The notes under the pieces were generated by a model. It did not search any database. It was not told where the DNA came from and saw nothing but the letters and a program-made list of their open reading frames with translations. Source: Flocculibacter collagenilyticus (lineage in GTDB: Bacteria; Pseudomonadota; Gammaproteobacteria; Enterobacterales; Alteromonadaceae). From it: DNA of 64,000 nucleotides. This document shows, piece by piece, positions 1 through 10,775 of this stretch. The stretch covers positions 2,108,001 through 2,172,000 of the forward strand of contig NZ_CP059888.1 in assembly GCF_016469335.1 (NCBI RefSeq), read 5' to 3'. Made by a program: the position numbers and the translations under genes. Position 1 is the first letter of the stretch, and every line of letters begins with the position of its first letter.

Positions 1-1485
1 GCAGCAAGTTTAATCTTAATCGTGACTGCATTAAGCTTTTCCACACTCTATAAAGTGGGCATGGAATTAATTCCACGTATGTCACAAGGCGAATTTATCG
101 TTGAGATCACGCTACCACCTGGCAGTCATTTGGATCAAACAGATAACTTATTACAAAATTTAGCTAAGCACACCGAGTCACACGAGTTAGTAAGTAAAAC
201 ATTCTCAATAGCAGGTACAGGAAGCTTAATGAACGCATCTCCTGCTCAAGGTGGTGATAACTGGGGGCGTTTGAATGTTGTCATGAAAGACGGTTCTACA
301 GGCCAAAATGAAAATGAAGTTATGGCGCATATTCGTGCTCGTCTTGCAAACATGGCAGGCGTACAAAGCCAATTTTCTAAACCTGAATTATTCAGTTTCA
401 AAACACCATTAGAAATTGAAGTAAGAGGCTATAACTTAAACGCCTTGAAACAATATTCTACAGCTATTTCGGAAGCGCTGAATAAAACTCAGCAATTTAC
501 AGATATCGAAATGTCATTACGCACAGGTCAACCTGAAATAAAAATTCACTTTGATCATGAAAGAATTTCACAACTGGGATTGTCTGCGCCCGCAATTGCC
601 AAGCATATTGCAGGTAAAATTCACGGTACATCGTCTAGTAAATTTAACGTGAATGACCGAAAGATTGATATTTTGGTGCGCATCGATGAACAGGAACGTA
701 ATTCTGTTCAAGACATAAAGAACTTAATTGTTAACCCAAGCAGTAATCAGCCAATTCCGTTAAGCGCAGTTGCTGACATTGAAATGTCAGTCGGTCCAAG
801 CGAAATAACTCGTATCAGTCAAGAAAGAGTGGCATTGGTTACCGCGAACTTGAATGGTGGAGATCTTAAAGATGCAATGATAGTTGCCCAAGAAGTGCTT
901 AATAACCTTCCTGCCCCCCTTTCACTTACCGCTAAAATCTCAGGGCAAAGTGAAGAAATGGAGAACTCATTTAAATCACTGCAATTTGCATTATTACTTG
1001 CTGTATTTATGGTTTATATCGTGATGGCGTCTCAATTTGAATCGTTACTACACCCATTACTTATCTTGTTTACTGTGCCTTTAGCGACAGCGGGCTCAAT
1101 ACTCGGTTTATTTTTAACTGGCACTAACTTGAGCGTCATTGTCTTCATCGGCTTAATTATGCTGACTGGTATTGTTGTTAATAACGCGATTGTATTGGTC
1201 GACCGTATAAACCAATTAAGAGCCTCCGGTATGGAAAAAATAAGCGCTATTCAGATGGCTGCCGAAACACGCTTCCGCCCTATTCTCATGACAACTTTAA
1301 CAACTGTTCTAGGCCTACTGCCATTAGCAATCAGCTTAGGTGAAGGTGGCGAGATGAGAGCACCAATGGCCATCACCGTGATATTCGGTTTACTTTTCGC
1401 AACTGTACTAACGCTTGTATTTATTCCTGTAATTTACAGCGTATTCGACAGAAAAACATTCAAGGAAACCGCTAATGAGCAATAA
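1..1485 (+). CDS. RND efflux pump permease, C-terminal half (partial)
   Basis: This is the distal half of an inner-membrane RND (AcrB/MexB-like) proton-driven exporter. The reading frame is open from base 1, so the gene begins left of the window. The visible 494 residues start inside a membrane helix, run through a periplasmic pore-type region, then show the terminal helix bundle with VFMVYIVMASQFESLLHP and GIVVNNAIVLVDRINQ, which are typical of the second half of RND permeases. The stop overlaps the start of the next RND gene by 11 bases, so the two are translationally coupled. Two tandem RND permeases suggest a heteromeric pump of the MdtBC kind. The membrane-fusion partner is presumably upstream, outside the window. 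The substrate cannot be told. Confidence 0.93.
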   Translation, partial: AASLILIVTALSFSTLYKVGMELIPRMSQGEFIVEITLPPGSHLDQTDNLLQNLAKHTESHELVSKTFSIAGTGSLMNASPAQGGDNWGRLNVVMKDGSTGQNENEVMAHIRARLANMAGVQSQFSKPELFSFKTPLEIEVRGYNLNALKQYSTAISEALNKTQQFTDIEMSLRTGQPEIKIHFDHERISQLGLSAPAIAKHIAGKIHGTSSSKFNVNDRKIDILVRIDEQERNSVQDIKNLIVNPSSNQPIPLSAVADIEMSVGPSEITRISQERVALVTANLNGGDLKDAMIVAQEVLNNLPAPLSLTAKISGQSEEMENSFKSLQFALLLAVFMVYIVMASQFESLLHPLLILFTVPLATAGSILGLFLTGTNLSVIVFIGLIMLTGIVVNNAIVLVDRINQLRASGMEKISAIQMAAETRFRPILMTTLTTVLGLLPLAISLGEGGEMRAPMAITVIFGLLFATVLTLVFIPVIYSVFDRKTFKETANEQ

Positions 1486-4400
1486 GGGATTACATAAAGC
1501 GAGTGGCGAAAACGAATCTATTGGTAGTATTTTTGCCGCTTTTTCTTTAAGAAAACCAATCACCGTAACAATGGTGTTTTTATCAACCCTCTTACTCGGA
1601 TTAGTGTCGAGCAAACTTTTACCACTTGAAATGTGGCCAGGCGTTGATATTCCAGAGCTATTTATTAATGTGCCGTACGCTAACTCTACTCCAGCTGAAG
1701 TAGAACGCCTGATCACACGGCCAGTAGAGGAAGCACTTGCCACAATTAGCGGGATTAAGCGTTTACGTTCGTTCTCAAGAGAAAACGGTGCAGAAATAGG
1801 GTTAGAGTTTGCTTGGGATGAAAATATCAACGCCAAAAGCATCGAAGCACGTGAAAAAGTAGATGCCATCAGGCATTTACTTCCTGACGATGTGGAGCGC
1901 GTTTTAGTATTTCAATTTAACACCAGTGATATGCCAATTTTGCAGTTACGTATATCCAGTGATCGCGACTTATCACTTGCCTATGACTTATTAGAGCGCA
2001 ACTTAAGACGCCCTATCGAACGCGTAGCCGGTGTTTCACGGGTAACAATGTATGGCGTTCATAAGCGCGAAATATCCATTGAGCTTAACCCAGAAAAAGT
2101 ATCTAGCCATAACATAAATACAGCTGACCTTGCTGCCAAAATGGCTGAGTATAATTTTTCAATGAATGCGGGACACATTTATGAAAGCAATAGAAAGGTT
2201 CAGGTAAAACCTGTCGGACAGTTTCAGAGTATTGAAGAAGTTGAAGATATTATCGTCGCGCAAGGTGTTCGCTTAAAAGATATTGCAACAGTTAGTCTAC
2301 AACTTCCTGAATTAGAAGAAGGCAGGCATTTAGATCAAACTTATGCAGTTGGTTTAGAAATTTTTAAAGAGTCTAGTGCAAATCTTGTGTCTGTTGCACA
2401 AAACGTCATTGATGTAATTGACGAGGCTGGTAAAAGTCCTCAGTTCAATGGCATCAATTTATTTCTAATGCAAAATACCGCGGACGGTGTAACAACATCA
2501 CTATCCAACCTAATCGATGCTGGGTTAATTGGTGCGCTTTTATCAATTGTTGTGTTGTATTTATTTCTGCGAAATATAACCACCACATTAATCGTTGTAC
2601 TCTCAGTGCCAGTCGCAATATTTATTACCCTAGGCGCAATGTATTTATTAGGCTATAGCTTAAACTTACTTTCGTTAATGGGATTAATGCTAGCTATTGG
2701 TATGCTAGTTGATAATGCGGTTGTTATTACTGAAAGCATAATGCAAGAGCGAACTAATACCTCTGATCCTGTTATAGCCACTAAAAAAGGCGTAAATAAT
2801 GTAAGTCTTGCTGTTATAAGCGGCACACTCACAACCGCAATTGTATTTTTACCAAACATTATTGGTAAAAAAATTGATGTAACCATATTTTTAGAACACA
2901 TGGCAATTGCAATTTGTATCTCGCTGCTCGCTTCATTAATTATTGCACAAACATTAATCCCGCTATTACTTAGTAAGTTTGCCCCTTCAAATATAAAAGT
3001 TAAAGAACCTAAACATACTCGTTTAAATACTGGCTATTACAAGTCGTTAGATTGGGTGCTAAATAACCAGAAAAAAACACTCGCTATCGCGTTTGCAATG
3101 CTGTTTTCCATCGCTATTCCAATGAGTTTAGTCTCTGGTGATGAAGAAGCTTCAGGCTCAAATGATAGGCTCTTCCTCAGCTACAACATTAATGGCAATT
3201 ACACCCTTGAAGAAGTAGAAAAAACAATTTCAGTCATGGAAACCTACTTATACGCTAATCAAGACGAGTTTTATATTGATTCAGTTTATAGCTACTTCCG
3301 CCCCGACTTTGGTATGTCGACACTTAACCTTAAGAAAGACCTAGATATTAGTATTTCTGAGATTAAAGATAGAATAAAAGCTAATTGGCCTACCCTAGTT
3401 AGAGCTGAGCCTCAATTTGGATGGGGAAATTCAAACGGTGGTGGCGTTAGGCTGACCCTAACAGGAAATTCGACCAACGTATTACTGGAAATTGCTGACA
3501 ACCTTGTGCCATCAATCGAATCTTTAAATGGGTTTGAAGATGTGAGAACCGATATGACAAGCGATCAGAAAGAACTTCAAGTGACTATTGATCGTACAGC
3601 TGCACATCGCATTAACCGCTCAACGCAAGAGATTGCGCAATTAGTTTCTATGTCTTTACGGGGAATGAATTTACGCACCTATCGCGATCCAGATATGGGT
3701 GAAATTAGAGTTAAGCTGAACTTTGATAAAACCGTAAAAGAGTCCTTAGCTACTCTTAAACAAATTCCTATCTTAAAAGAGAATGGCGCAGTCATTACTT
3801 TAGATAAAGTCGCTACGTTTAACATCGTGCCAAAACTAAATGAAATTAGACGAATGGATAGGCAAACTGGGTTAGATATTGGGGCTAATCTTAGAGAAGA
3901 CTTTACTATTGAACAAGCTCGTGACGCTCTGGAGCAGTTAATGAGTCAGGTGACCCTACCCCACGGCTATAGCTGGTCACTAGATGGTAGCTTTAAAAGA
4001 CAAGATGAAGCGCAAGCAGTAATGTATACGAATATGCTTCTTGCAGTAGCAATGATTTATATTGTTATGGCTGCTTTATTCGAATCTCTAATTCTTCCTA
4101 CCGCGGTCATTACATCACTCATCTTTTCAATTGTAGGCGTATTTTGGGCGTTCCTAATTACTGGCACACCAATGTCTGTAATGGGAATGATTGGTATACT
4201 CATTTTGATGGGGATTGTAGTAAATAATGGGCTAGTGCTAATTGACAGGATAAATCAATTTATAAACCAAGGTATGGAAATGAAACAAGCCATTTTAGAC
4301 GCTTGTAACAGCCGCATTAGGCCAATATTAATGACCGTTTCTACCACTATTCTTGGTATGGTGCCTTTAGCAATGGGCTCTGCTCAAATGGGTGGTGAAG

Positions 4401-4576
4401 GCCCTGCTTATGCACCTTTAGCCATTGCAATCATTGGCGGGCTGCTTTTTTCTACTCTAACAAGCCTATTTTTGGTACCACTTAGTTATGTATTGCTGCT
4501 AAAACTAAGCTATCGCACTCAGTTATTGTTCAAAAGCAGTAGGCAAATTGCGACAAAAGTTATTAAGCCCTGCTAA
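1475..4576 (+). CDS. RND efflux pump permease
   Basis: Complete 1033-residue RND-superfamily permease, the usual length for AcrB-type proteins. It has the N-terminal helix (about residues 27-47), a first periplasmic loop, a central six-helix bundle with GLMLAIGMLVDNAVVITES (the helix-4 region, where RND pumps carry proton-relay acidic residues; here VDN rather than VDD), a second periplasmic loop with the FESLILPTAVI segment, and the C-terminal bundle with GIVVNNGLVLIDRINQ. It overlaps the preceding permease gene by 11 bases and is followed directly by a strong terminator, so it is the last gene of the operon. The pair probably forms mixed trimers with a shared adaptor; this is inferred from gene pairing. 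Substrate unknown (drugs, bile-like compounds or lipids are all possible). Confidence 0.93.
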   Translation: MSNKGLHKASGENESIGSIFAAFSLRKPITVTMVFLSTLLLGLVSSKLLPLEMWPGVDIPELFINVPYANSTPAEVERLITRPVEEALATISGIKRLRSFSRENGAEIGLEFAWDENINAKSIEAREKVDAIRHLLPDDVERVLVFQFNTSDMPILQLRISSDRDLSLAYDLLERNLRRPIERVAGVSRVTMYGVHKREISIELNPEKVSSHNINTADLAAKMAEYNFSMNAGHIYESNRKVQVKPVGQFQSIEEVEDIIVAQGVRLKDIATVSLQLPELEEGRHLDQTYAVGLEIFKESSANLVSVAQNVIDVIDEAGKSPQFNGINLFLMQNTADGVTTSLSNLIDAGLIGALLSIVVLYLFLRNITTTLIVVLSVPVAIFITLGAMYLLGYSLNLLSLMGLMLAIGMLVDNAVVITESIMQERTNTSDPVIATKKGVNNVSLAVISGTLTTAIVFLPNIIGKKIDVTIFLEHMAIAICISLLASLIIAQTLIPLLLSKFAPSNIKVKEPKHTRLNTGYYKSLDWVLNNQKKTLAIAFAMLFSIAIPMSLVSGDEEASGSNDRLFLSYNINGNYTLEEVEKTISVMETYLYANQDEFYIDSVYSYFRPDFGMSTLNLKKDLDISISEIKDRIKANWPTLVRAEPQFGWGNSNGGGVRLTLTGNSTNVLLEIADNLVPSIESLNGFEDVRTDMTSDQKELQVTIDRTAAHRINRSTQEIAQLVSMSLRGMNLRTYRDPDMGEIRVKLNFDKTVKESLATLKQIPILKENGAVITLDKVATFNIVPKLNEIRRMDRQTGLDIGANLREDFTIEQARDALEQLMSQVTLPHGYSWSLDGSFKRQDEAQAVMYTNMLLAVAMIYIVMAALFESLILPTAVITSLIFSIVGVFWAFLITGTPMSVMGMIGILILMGIVVNNGLVLIDRINQFINQGMEMKQAILDACNSRIRPILMTVSTTILGMVPLAMGSAQMGGEGPAYAPLAIAIIGGLLFSTLTSLFLVPLSYVLLLKLSYRTQLLFKSSRQIATKVIKPC

Positions 4577-4600
4577 AATACTAAAAATCGCTCATTGTTT

Positions 4601-4633
4601 GGAGAATATAATCTCTGTTATATTCTCCTTTTT
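4601..4633 (+). terminator. Rho-independent terminator after RND operon
   Basis: A perfect 11-bp stem GGAGAATATAA / TTATATTCTCC (4601-4611 and 4618-4628) with a 6-base loop is followed by TTTTTA. It lies 25 bases after the stop of the second RND permease. Confidence 0.85.
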
Positions 4634-4834
4634 ATTACTTATCTAAAAATGCGATACCTGCCCAATTAATGCGTATCGTCAAGTAATTAAAGAAACAGAT
4701 GAAATTAAGTGTATTTTGATGCTTTTGAATAGTTCCTGTTCAAAGGAATTAACTAAAAAGCAAAAAGTTAAGGAATCAATTATCATGTAACAAGACGGCA
4801 TAATAAGTTGTTGTGTTCAAAAACAACAATATAA

Positions 4835-5665
4835 CTAATTGTTCCTCTCAATAAAGTCCATCTCAAAACGCAATAGTTTTAACTTTGCTTGGACCAGTTC
4901 AGAGTTATCATTGTCAAAATAACTAAGCTCTTTTTGCAGTTTTTCTACATCGTTAATTACTACACTTAAGGATTGTAATACAGTAAGCCTCACTAATTCA
5001 CTGCTGCTATGTTTTGCCTGTGAAATATAATTAATCGATTCATTAATATGCTGTTGATCACCCTCAAAATTCTCTATTGCTTTACCAATAGTGTACACCG
5101 CATAGCTGTGGCTCATTTCATCACGTTGACTTGCAATATCAAGTACTTCTTTAAAGAATTGAGGTGAAATAGCCGAAGTGTTCTCTTCAAGATATCTTTC
5201 AATGTCATCAAATTGAGCATAAACGTCACCTTGGGCATTATATAATTGCGTAGTAAGATGTTGCTCAATTATCAATGAAATCTCCTCATTTTGATAACCA
5301 CTAAGCTCTGGTTGTTCAATTCCAAGATATTCAGCGAGTGCTAACAACGCCTCATGGCTTTCAGCGTTATCGGAATGTACTTGTTCTTCTTCATACTTTT
5401 TTATCGGCTCTTGCTTATGCTGCTTAGAAGGTAATTTTGACCTCGGTATAGTACTCAAGGAGCTTTGATGTTTTACCGCATTCACTTTATCCGTTTGAGC
5501 ATCACTAAAAGAATCCATTTTAGCTTTCTCAACCACAGCAACAACCTGAGAATGTTCAGCAACTTGGTTAAATAAAAGTGAGTGCCCGTTTATCAAAATA
5601 AAGGCAATCAAGAAGCCAGATAAAAAATAAAAAATTCTGGAGTTAAAAGACAACTTATTACTCAT
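4835..5665 (-). CDS. hypothetical membrane-anchored protein with helical C-terminal domain
   Basis: 276 residues with no family recognised. Residues about 10-32 (FYFLSGFLIAFILINGHSLLF) form one membrane helix near the N terminus, so the rest probably lies in the periplasm. Residues about 35-110 are polar and low in complexity (a likely disordered linker). The C-terminal part is rich in charged and leucine residues and looks alpha-helical, possibly HEAT-like; this is inference only. No clear Shine-Dalgarno sequence is visible before the ATG. The gene stands downstream of the secreted four-cysteine protein on the same strand, with an 86-base gap, so co-transcription is possible. Confidence 0.6.
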   Translation of the reverse strand: MSNKLSFNSRIFYFLSGFLIAFILINGHSLLFNQVAEHSQVVAVVEKAKMDSFSDAQTDKVNAVKHQSSLSTIPRSKLPSKQHKQEPIKKYEEEQVHSDNAESHEALLALAEYLGIEQPELSGYQNEEISLIIEQHLTTQLYNAQGDVYAQFDDIERYLEENTSAISPQFFKEVLDIASQRDEMSHSYAVYTIGKAIENFEGDQQHINESINYISQAKHSSSELVRLTVLQSLSVVINDVEKLQKELSYFDNDNSELVQAKLKLLRFEMDFIERNN

Positions 5666-5751
5666 GTAGATTTAAGGGGGTTCAAGAAGTAGAAAAATTA
5701 TTATCAAGAGGCATAGCTAATAGTAATACTATCAGCTATACCAAACATTAA

Positions 5752-6303
5752 TTAATGAATGTCAAAACGAACGCCTTGGCAGCCATTGTTGTTATGCGTT
5801 GTACCTGCACTCTTAATAGACCAGAATACTTCGCCATAAGTTGAATTCGAGTTTGTTGGAGTAAATTTTCTAGTACACGTCTTAGTCTTTTTGTTATTCC
5901 AAACTGGCTTACCATGTTTAAGTTTAACAAACGTGTAATCCAATTCCATTTTGTACTCTTTACCGTTGTCTGCACCTAAGTCAGGATAAAAACCATGGCC
6001 ATAACCAGCAGTTAGATTTTGTTTTCTTCTCTCTTTAAACACAACTGTGTTATCGCTTAATCGAGTTATTTTCAACTTCACGCTTGTTACAGTGTATGCA
6101 CCACGGTTACAGTAAAAAATCATCGATTTAGTACGACGCGTTGTATTAGCCCAGTTATAAGGGGCTACTTCACGCCAAATTTCACAATCCTGTTTATCGC
6201 CAGAAAAATACCCACCGTCAGTCGCCGCTGTGCTGGTTTGTATACTAGCACCTAATAACAATACCGCAGATACGCTATGAATTAGTGTTTTTAATTTTTG
6301 CAT
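5752..6303 (-). CDS. hypothetical secreted protein, four cysteines
   Basis: No family recognised. I place the start at the ATG at 6303 (183 residues) because GAGAG sits just upstream; an in-frame ATG at 6321 would add six residues. The N terminus is a classic signal peptide (KLKTLIHSVSAVLLLGAS followed by polar residues and an AxA-like site near STA/A). The mature part has four cysteines (in the contexts KQDCEIW, FYCNRG, TCTRKF, NNGCQG), which could form two disulfides in the periplasm or outside the cell. It is basic and rich in Asn, Thr and Tyr and ends in FDIH. The length and the evenly spaced beta-like stretches suggest a small beta-sandwich, but this is a guess. Confidence 0.65.
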   Translation of the reverse strand: MQKLKTLIHSVSAVLLLGASIQTSTAATDGGYFSGDKQDCEIWREVAPYNWANTTRRTKSMIFYCNRGAYTVTSVKLKITRLSDNTVVFKERRKQNLTAGYGHGFYPDLGADNGKEYKMELDYTFVKLKHGKPVWNNKKTKTCTRKFTPTNSNSTYGEVFWSIKSAGTTHNNNGCQGVRFDIH

Positions 6304-6725
6304 GTCTCTCACAACTCTCATTTTTATAATTAACGCACTTTCACGACATTTAATATGAAATTAAACGGCGTGCGCGAAAGTATACTAAAAAAATTACGTT
6401 TGGTGGTCTAAACAGGTGGCTTTTTATTTATTTCGGTTCATTTAACAACTTTTAATGCATAACACGCATATTAAAATTCACTACTAAACCTAAAAAAGTT
6501 TGTTAATTTACTTTAGCTGGATGCAATTGGTTGGAAACTTATTTCGCTACAAACATAAATGAGCTAGCAAGCTGAAAAATGTCACAAGTGGTTACCCATG
6601 ATTAAAGTAGATAGTTTGTACTGGTAGTGGTAGTGGTAGTGGTATCTACACTCTAGAGAACGGAAGGACATATGTTTACCAGCATCATTAGCGCCGTATT
6701 GTTAAAATTGAACAATACAGAACGG
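6304..6725. other. gene-poor spacer with TGGTAG short repeat
   Basis: No convincing gene. It should hold the promoter of the secreted protein to the left. At 6622-6644 there are nearly four tandem TGGTAG units. At 6698-6720 an inverted repeat GTATTGTT / AACAATAC (loop about 7) may be a weak terminator for the small membrane protein to its right, though it lacks a clear T-run. Confidence 0.6.
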
Positions 6726-6920
6726 CTAAGTATTTTTCGTACCTTCGTATATCACTTTAAACGCTTCAAAGCCGATATATAACACAACTGAAAAAATTGC
6801 GATAATTAACAGCCAATATAAAGTGCGTAAGCCTGAATGAACTGGATTATCTTTAGTTTTGGGAGCTACTTTTATTCCGTCTTGCTCTTTTTTAGCATCC
6901 GTATCTTTTTTCTTGGCCAT
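6726..6920 (-). CDS. small single-pass membrane protein
   Basis: 64 residues. The ATG at 6920 is preferred: GAGGAG lies five bases upstream (spacer TGATA), whereas the in-frame GTG at 6926 overlaps the Shine-Dalgarno sequence. The first half is a lysine- and aspartate-rich cytoplasmic tail (MAKKKDTDAKKEQDG). Residues about 33-55 (LRTLYWLLIIAIFSVVLYIGFEAF) form one membrane helix. No known family. It lies downstream of serS on the same strand but is separated from it by a hairpin terminator, so it may have its own promoter or depend on read-through. Function unknown. Confidence 0.65.
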   Translation of the reverse strand: MAKKKDTDAKKEQDGIKVAPKTKDNPVHSGLRTLYWLLIIAIFSVVLYIGFEAFKVIYEGTKNT

Positions 6921-6935
6921 TATCACTCCTCAAAC

Positions 6936-6973
6936 TAAAAGCGTGAATCTATTCTACTCAGTTAGATTCACGC
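6936..6973 (-). terminator. terminator after serS
   Basis: A perfect 11-bp stem GCGTGAATCTA / TAGATTCACGC (6941-6951 and 6963-6973) with an 11-base loop. Read on the minus strand it is followed by TTTTAG. It lies 24 bases beyond the serS stop and ends just before the Shine-Dalgarno sequence of the next small gene. Confidence 0.7.
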
Positions 6974-6996
6974 CCTTTACTAGTTTATTAATAAAG

Positions 6997-8675
<1,679 letters not shown>

Positions 8676-8683
<8 letters not shown>

Positions 8684-10028
8684 ATCGCTGTTTTGTGCTC
8701 TGCAGATTTAATGACGTCAAGTACGCTAACTTTTCTTTTATTTGCTTCTCTAGGCCACGATCACTTGGATAGTAATATTGAGTGTTAGAAATTTCCGGAG
8801 GAAAATAATTTTCGCCTGCTGCAAACGCGTTCACTTCGTCATGCGCATAACGATATTCTGCTCCAAAACCTAATTCAGACATTAATTTTGTAGGGGCATT
8901 GCGTAAATGGTTGGGCACTTCATAATTGTGCTTTTGCGCATCTTGCTTTGCTTGACTAAACGCCATATACACCGCGTTACTTTTCGCTGCACTTGCCATA
9001 TAAATGGCAGCTTGTGCGATAGCGCGCTCGCCTTCTTTTGCACCCACTCTATGATAAATATCCCACGCATTTAAACCAATCGTCATTGCTCTAGGGTCGG
9101 CATTGCCAATATCTTCAGTGGCTATCGCCAGTAAACGTCTTGCAACATATAGCGGATCTCCGCCTCCTGCTAAAATTCTGGCATACCAATATAAAGCCGC
9201 ATCGGGTGAGGAGCCACGCACTGATTTGTGAAAAGCAGAAATTAAATCGTAAAATTTATCGCCATTCTTGTCGTACTGGGCGATGTTCGCAGGTGCCACT
9301 TGTTGCAATACCGCTTTATCAATGAGCACCTTATTATCGGTTCTCTGGGCTAAATCTACAGCTAATTCTAATAAATTTAATAAACGCCTAGCGTCTCCTT
9401 GTGCAAGTTCACACAACAACACTTGGTCATCATTACTCATTTGCACTTGCGTAGCTCTGTTTTGTTTTAAAAAATCAAAAGCACGCACTAGTACTGGTTG
9501 AAGATCTTCTGGCGTTAAACTTTTTAATACGTATACACGAGCGCGAGATAAAACAGCGCTATTAAGCTCAAAAGAAGGGTTTTCGGTTGTTGCGCCAATA
9601 AAAATAATGGTGCCGTCTTCAATATAAGGTAAAAAGCCATCTTGTTGGCTTTTATTAAATCGATGCACTTCATCAACAAATAAAACGGTTTGCCTGTTTA
9701 GCATTTGCTGATTTGTTTGCGCTTTCGCAATGGCTTCTCTAATCTCTTTAACACCAGATGTTACAGCAGACAGCCGCTCAATTTCAGCGTTGCTATATTT
9801 AGCAATTAATTCAGCTAAGGTGGTTTTTCCTGTTCCAGGAGGCCCCCACAAAATCAGGCTATGTGCGTGCCCCGCTTTAATCGCTGTGTGTAATGGGGTT
9901 CCTTCACCTAGAATATGTTTTTGCCCGCTGTACTCCTCCAAAGTAGAAGGACGCAGTGCAGCAGCAAGTGGCTTAAACTGATTGCTTGAAAAGTCTAAAT
10001 CTAAATTCAATGTCAAATGCTCATACAA
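8676..10028 (-). CDS. rarA: replication-associated recombination protein RarA (MgsA)
   Basis: About 450 residues. This AAA+ clamp-loader-like ATPase acts at stalled forks. Walker A is [14 protein letters not shown], Walker B is [12 protein letters not shown], sensor 1 is [13 protein letters not shown], and the C-terminal tetramerisation region is typical. The start is odd: the frame opens right after the lolA stop (TGA, same frame) and contains no ATG before the Walker A motif, so a TTG must be used (10028, 10016 or 10010). By comparison with the family N terminus (LSLDFSDNTFQPLAAR-type) the TTGs at 10016 or 10010 are equally plausible. It overlaps crcB by 8 bases. Confidence 0.95.
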
Positions 10029-10031
10029 AGA

Positions 10032-10724
10032 TCATTGATTAACTAACGCAGTTCGTTGATCATCAATATCAACATCTTCTGGCATATCAAATGTAAATGC
10101 ATTATCAGCAATTTCATCCGTGGTATTCACGTTGTTAAAGTGAAACTTACTCAATTGGCCAGTACCATCTTCGACTTCAAAGCCTTTAATTTTCTCTTTA
10201 TTAAGAAGAATAGATAATGTTTTAACTTGCGCGCTTTCACTTTTTGCAACGATGCGGTAACCGCTATCAGTACTTACAATGTTGTAATCTGTCCAATACT
10301 GGGAGTCAGGATCAGACAATAATACGAATGGCGTCGAGTTAATTGCATCTTTGGTGTGATACAAACTCACTTGCTCTAGAAACACATTATGCAAATACAA
10401 TGTCTTCCCATCAGAAACCAATATATTCTCATCGGGCTCAATTGCATGCCATCGCAACCTATTCGGTTGTTTTATTTTTACTTTGCCATGCCCACTCATG
10501 ACAGTTTTACCCTCTGTATCAATCACTGTTTGAGTAAAGTCGGCCGAAAAGTGCTGGAATTTAGATAACACGCTTTTGAAGCCTGCCACTTTTTCTTTAC
10601 TCGACTCTACGTGTTGAGTAGTTGATTGATGTTCACTGTTTTCATGTGCGAATACCAGTCCATTATTGCCAAATACACTGAACAAGCCCGCTAAACTAAA
10701 TATTATTTTCAAACGTTTATTCAT
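10032..10724 (-). CDS. lolA: outer-membrane lipoprotein carrier protein LolA
   Basis: 230 residues. The ATG at 10724 is chosen because AGGA lies six bases upstream; an in-frame start at 10739 would add five residues. LolA is the periplasmic chaperone that takes lipoproteins from LolCDE and hands them to LolB. There is a signal peptide (KRLKIIFSLAGLFSVFG...VFA), then a longer than usual polar linker (about residues 26-50), then the LolA beta-barrel fold with FQHFSADFTQTVIDTEGK, GHGKVKIKQPNRLRWH and the ILVSDGKTLYLHN region. It lies between ftsK and rarA, as in E. coli, and its TGA is directly in frame with rarA. Confidence 0.95.
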   Translation of the reverse strand: MNKRLKIIFSLAGLFSVFGNNGLVFAHENSEHQSTTQHVESSKEKVAGFKSVLSKFQHFSADFTQTVIDTEGKTVMSGHGKVKIKQPNRLRWHAIEPDENILVSDGKTLYLHNVFLEQVSLYHTKDAINSTPFVLLSDPDSQYWTDYNIVSTDSGYRIVAKSESAQVKTLSILLNKEKIKGFEVEDGTGQLSKFHFNNVNTTDEIADNAFTFDMPEDVDIDDQRTALVNQ

Positions 10725-10775
10725 TAAATTTCCTATCAACTATTCTTTTCGTCGGTGATGTTAAATTAACACTCA

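Noticed and set aside
6671-6781. 36-codon plus-strand frame with GGAAGG upstream
   Set aside because: It runs antisense into the small membrane-protein gene and has no recognisable features; too little support.
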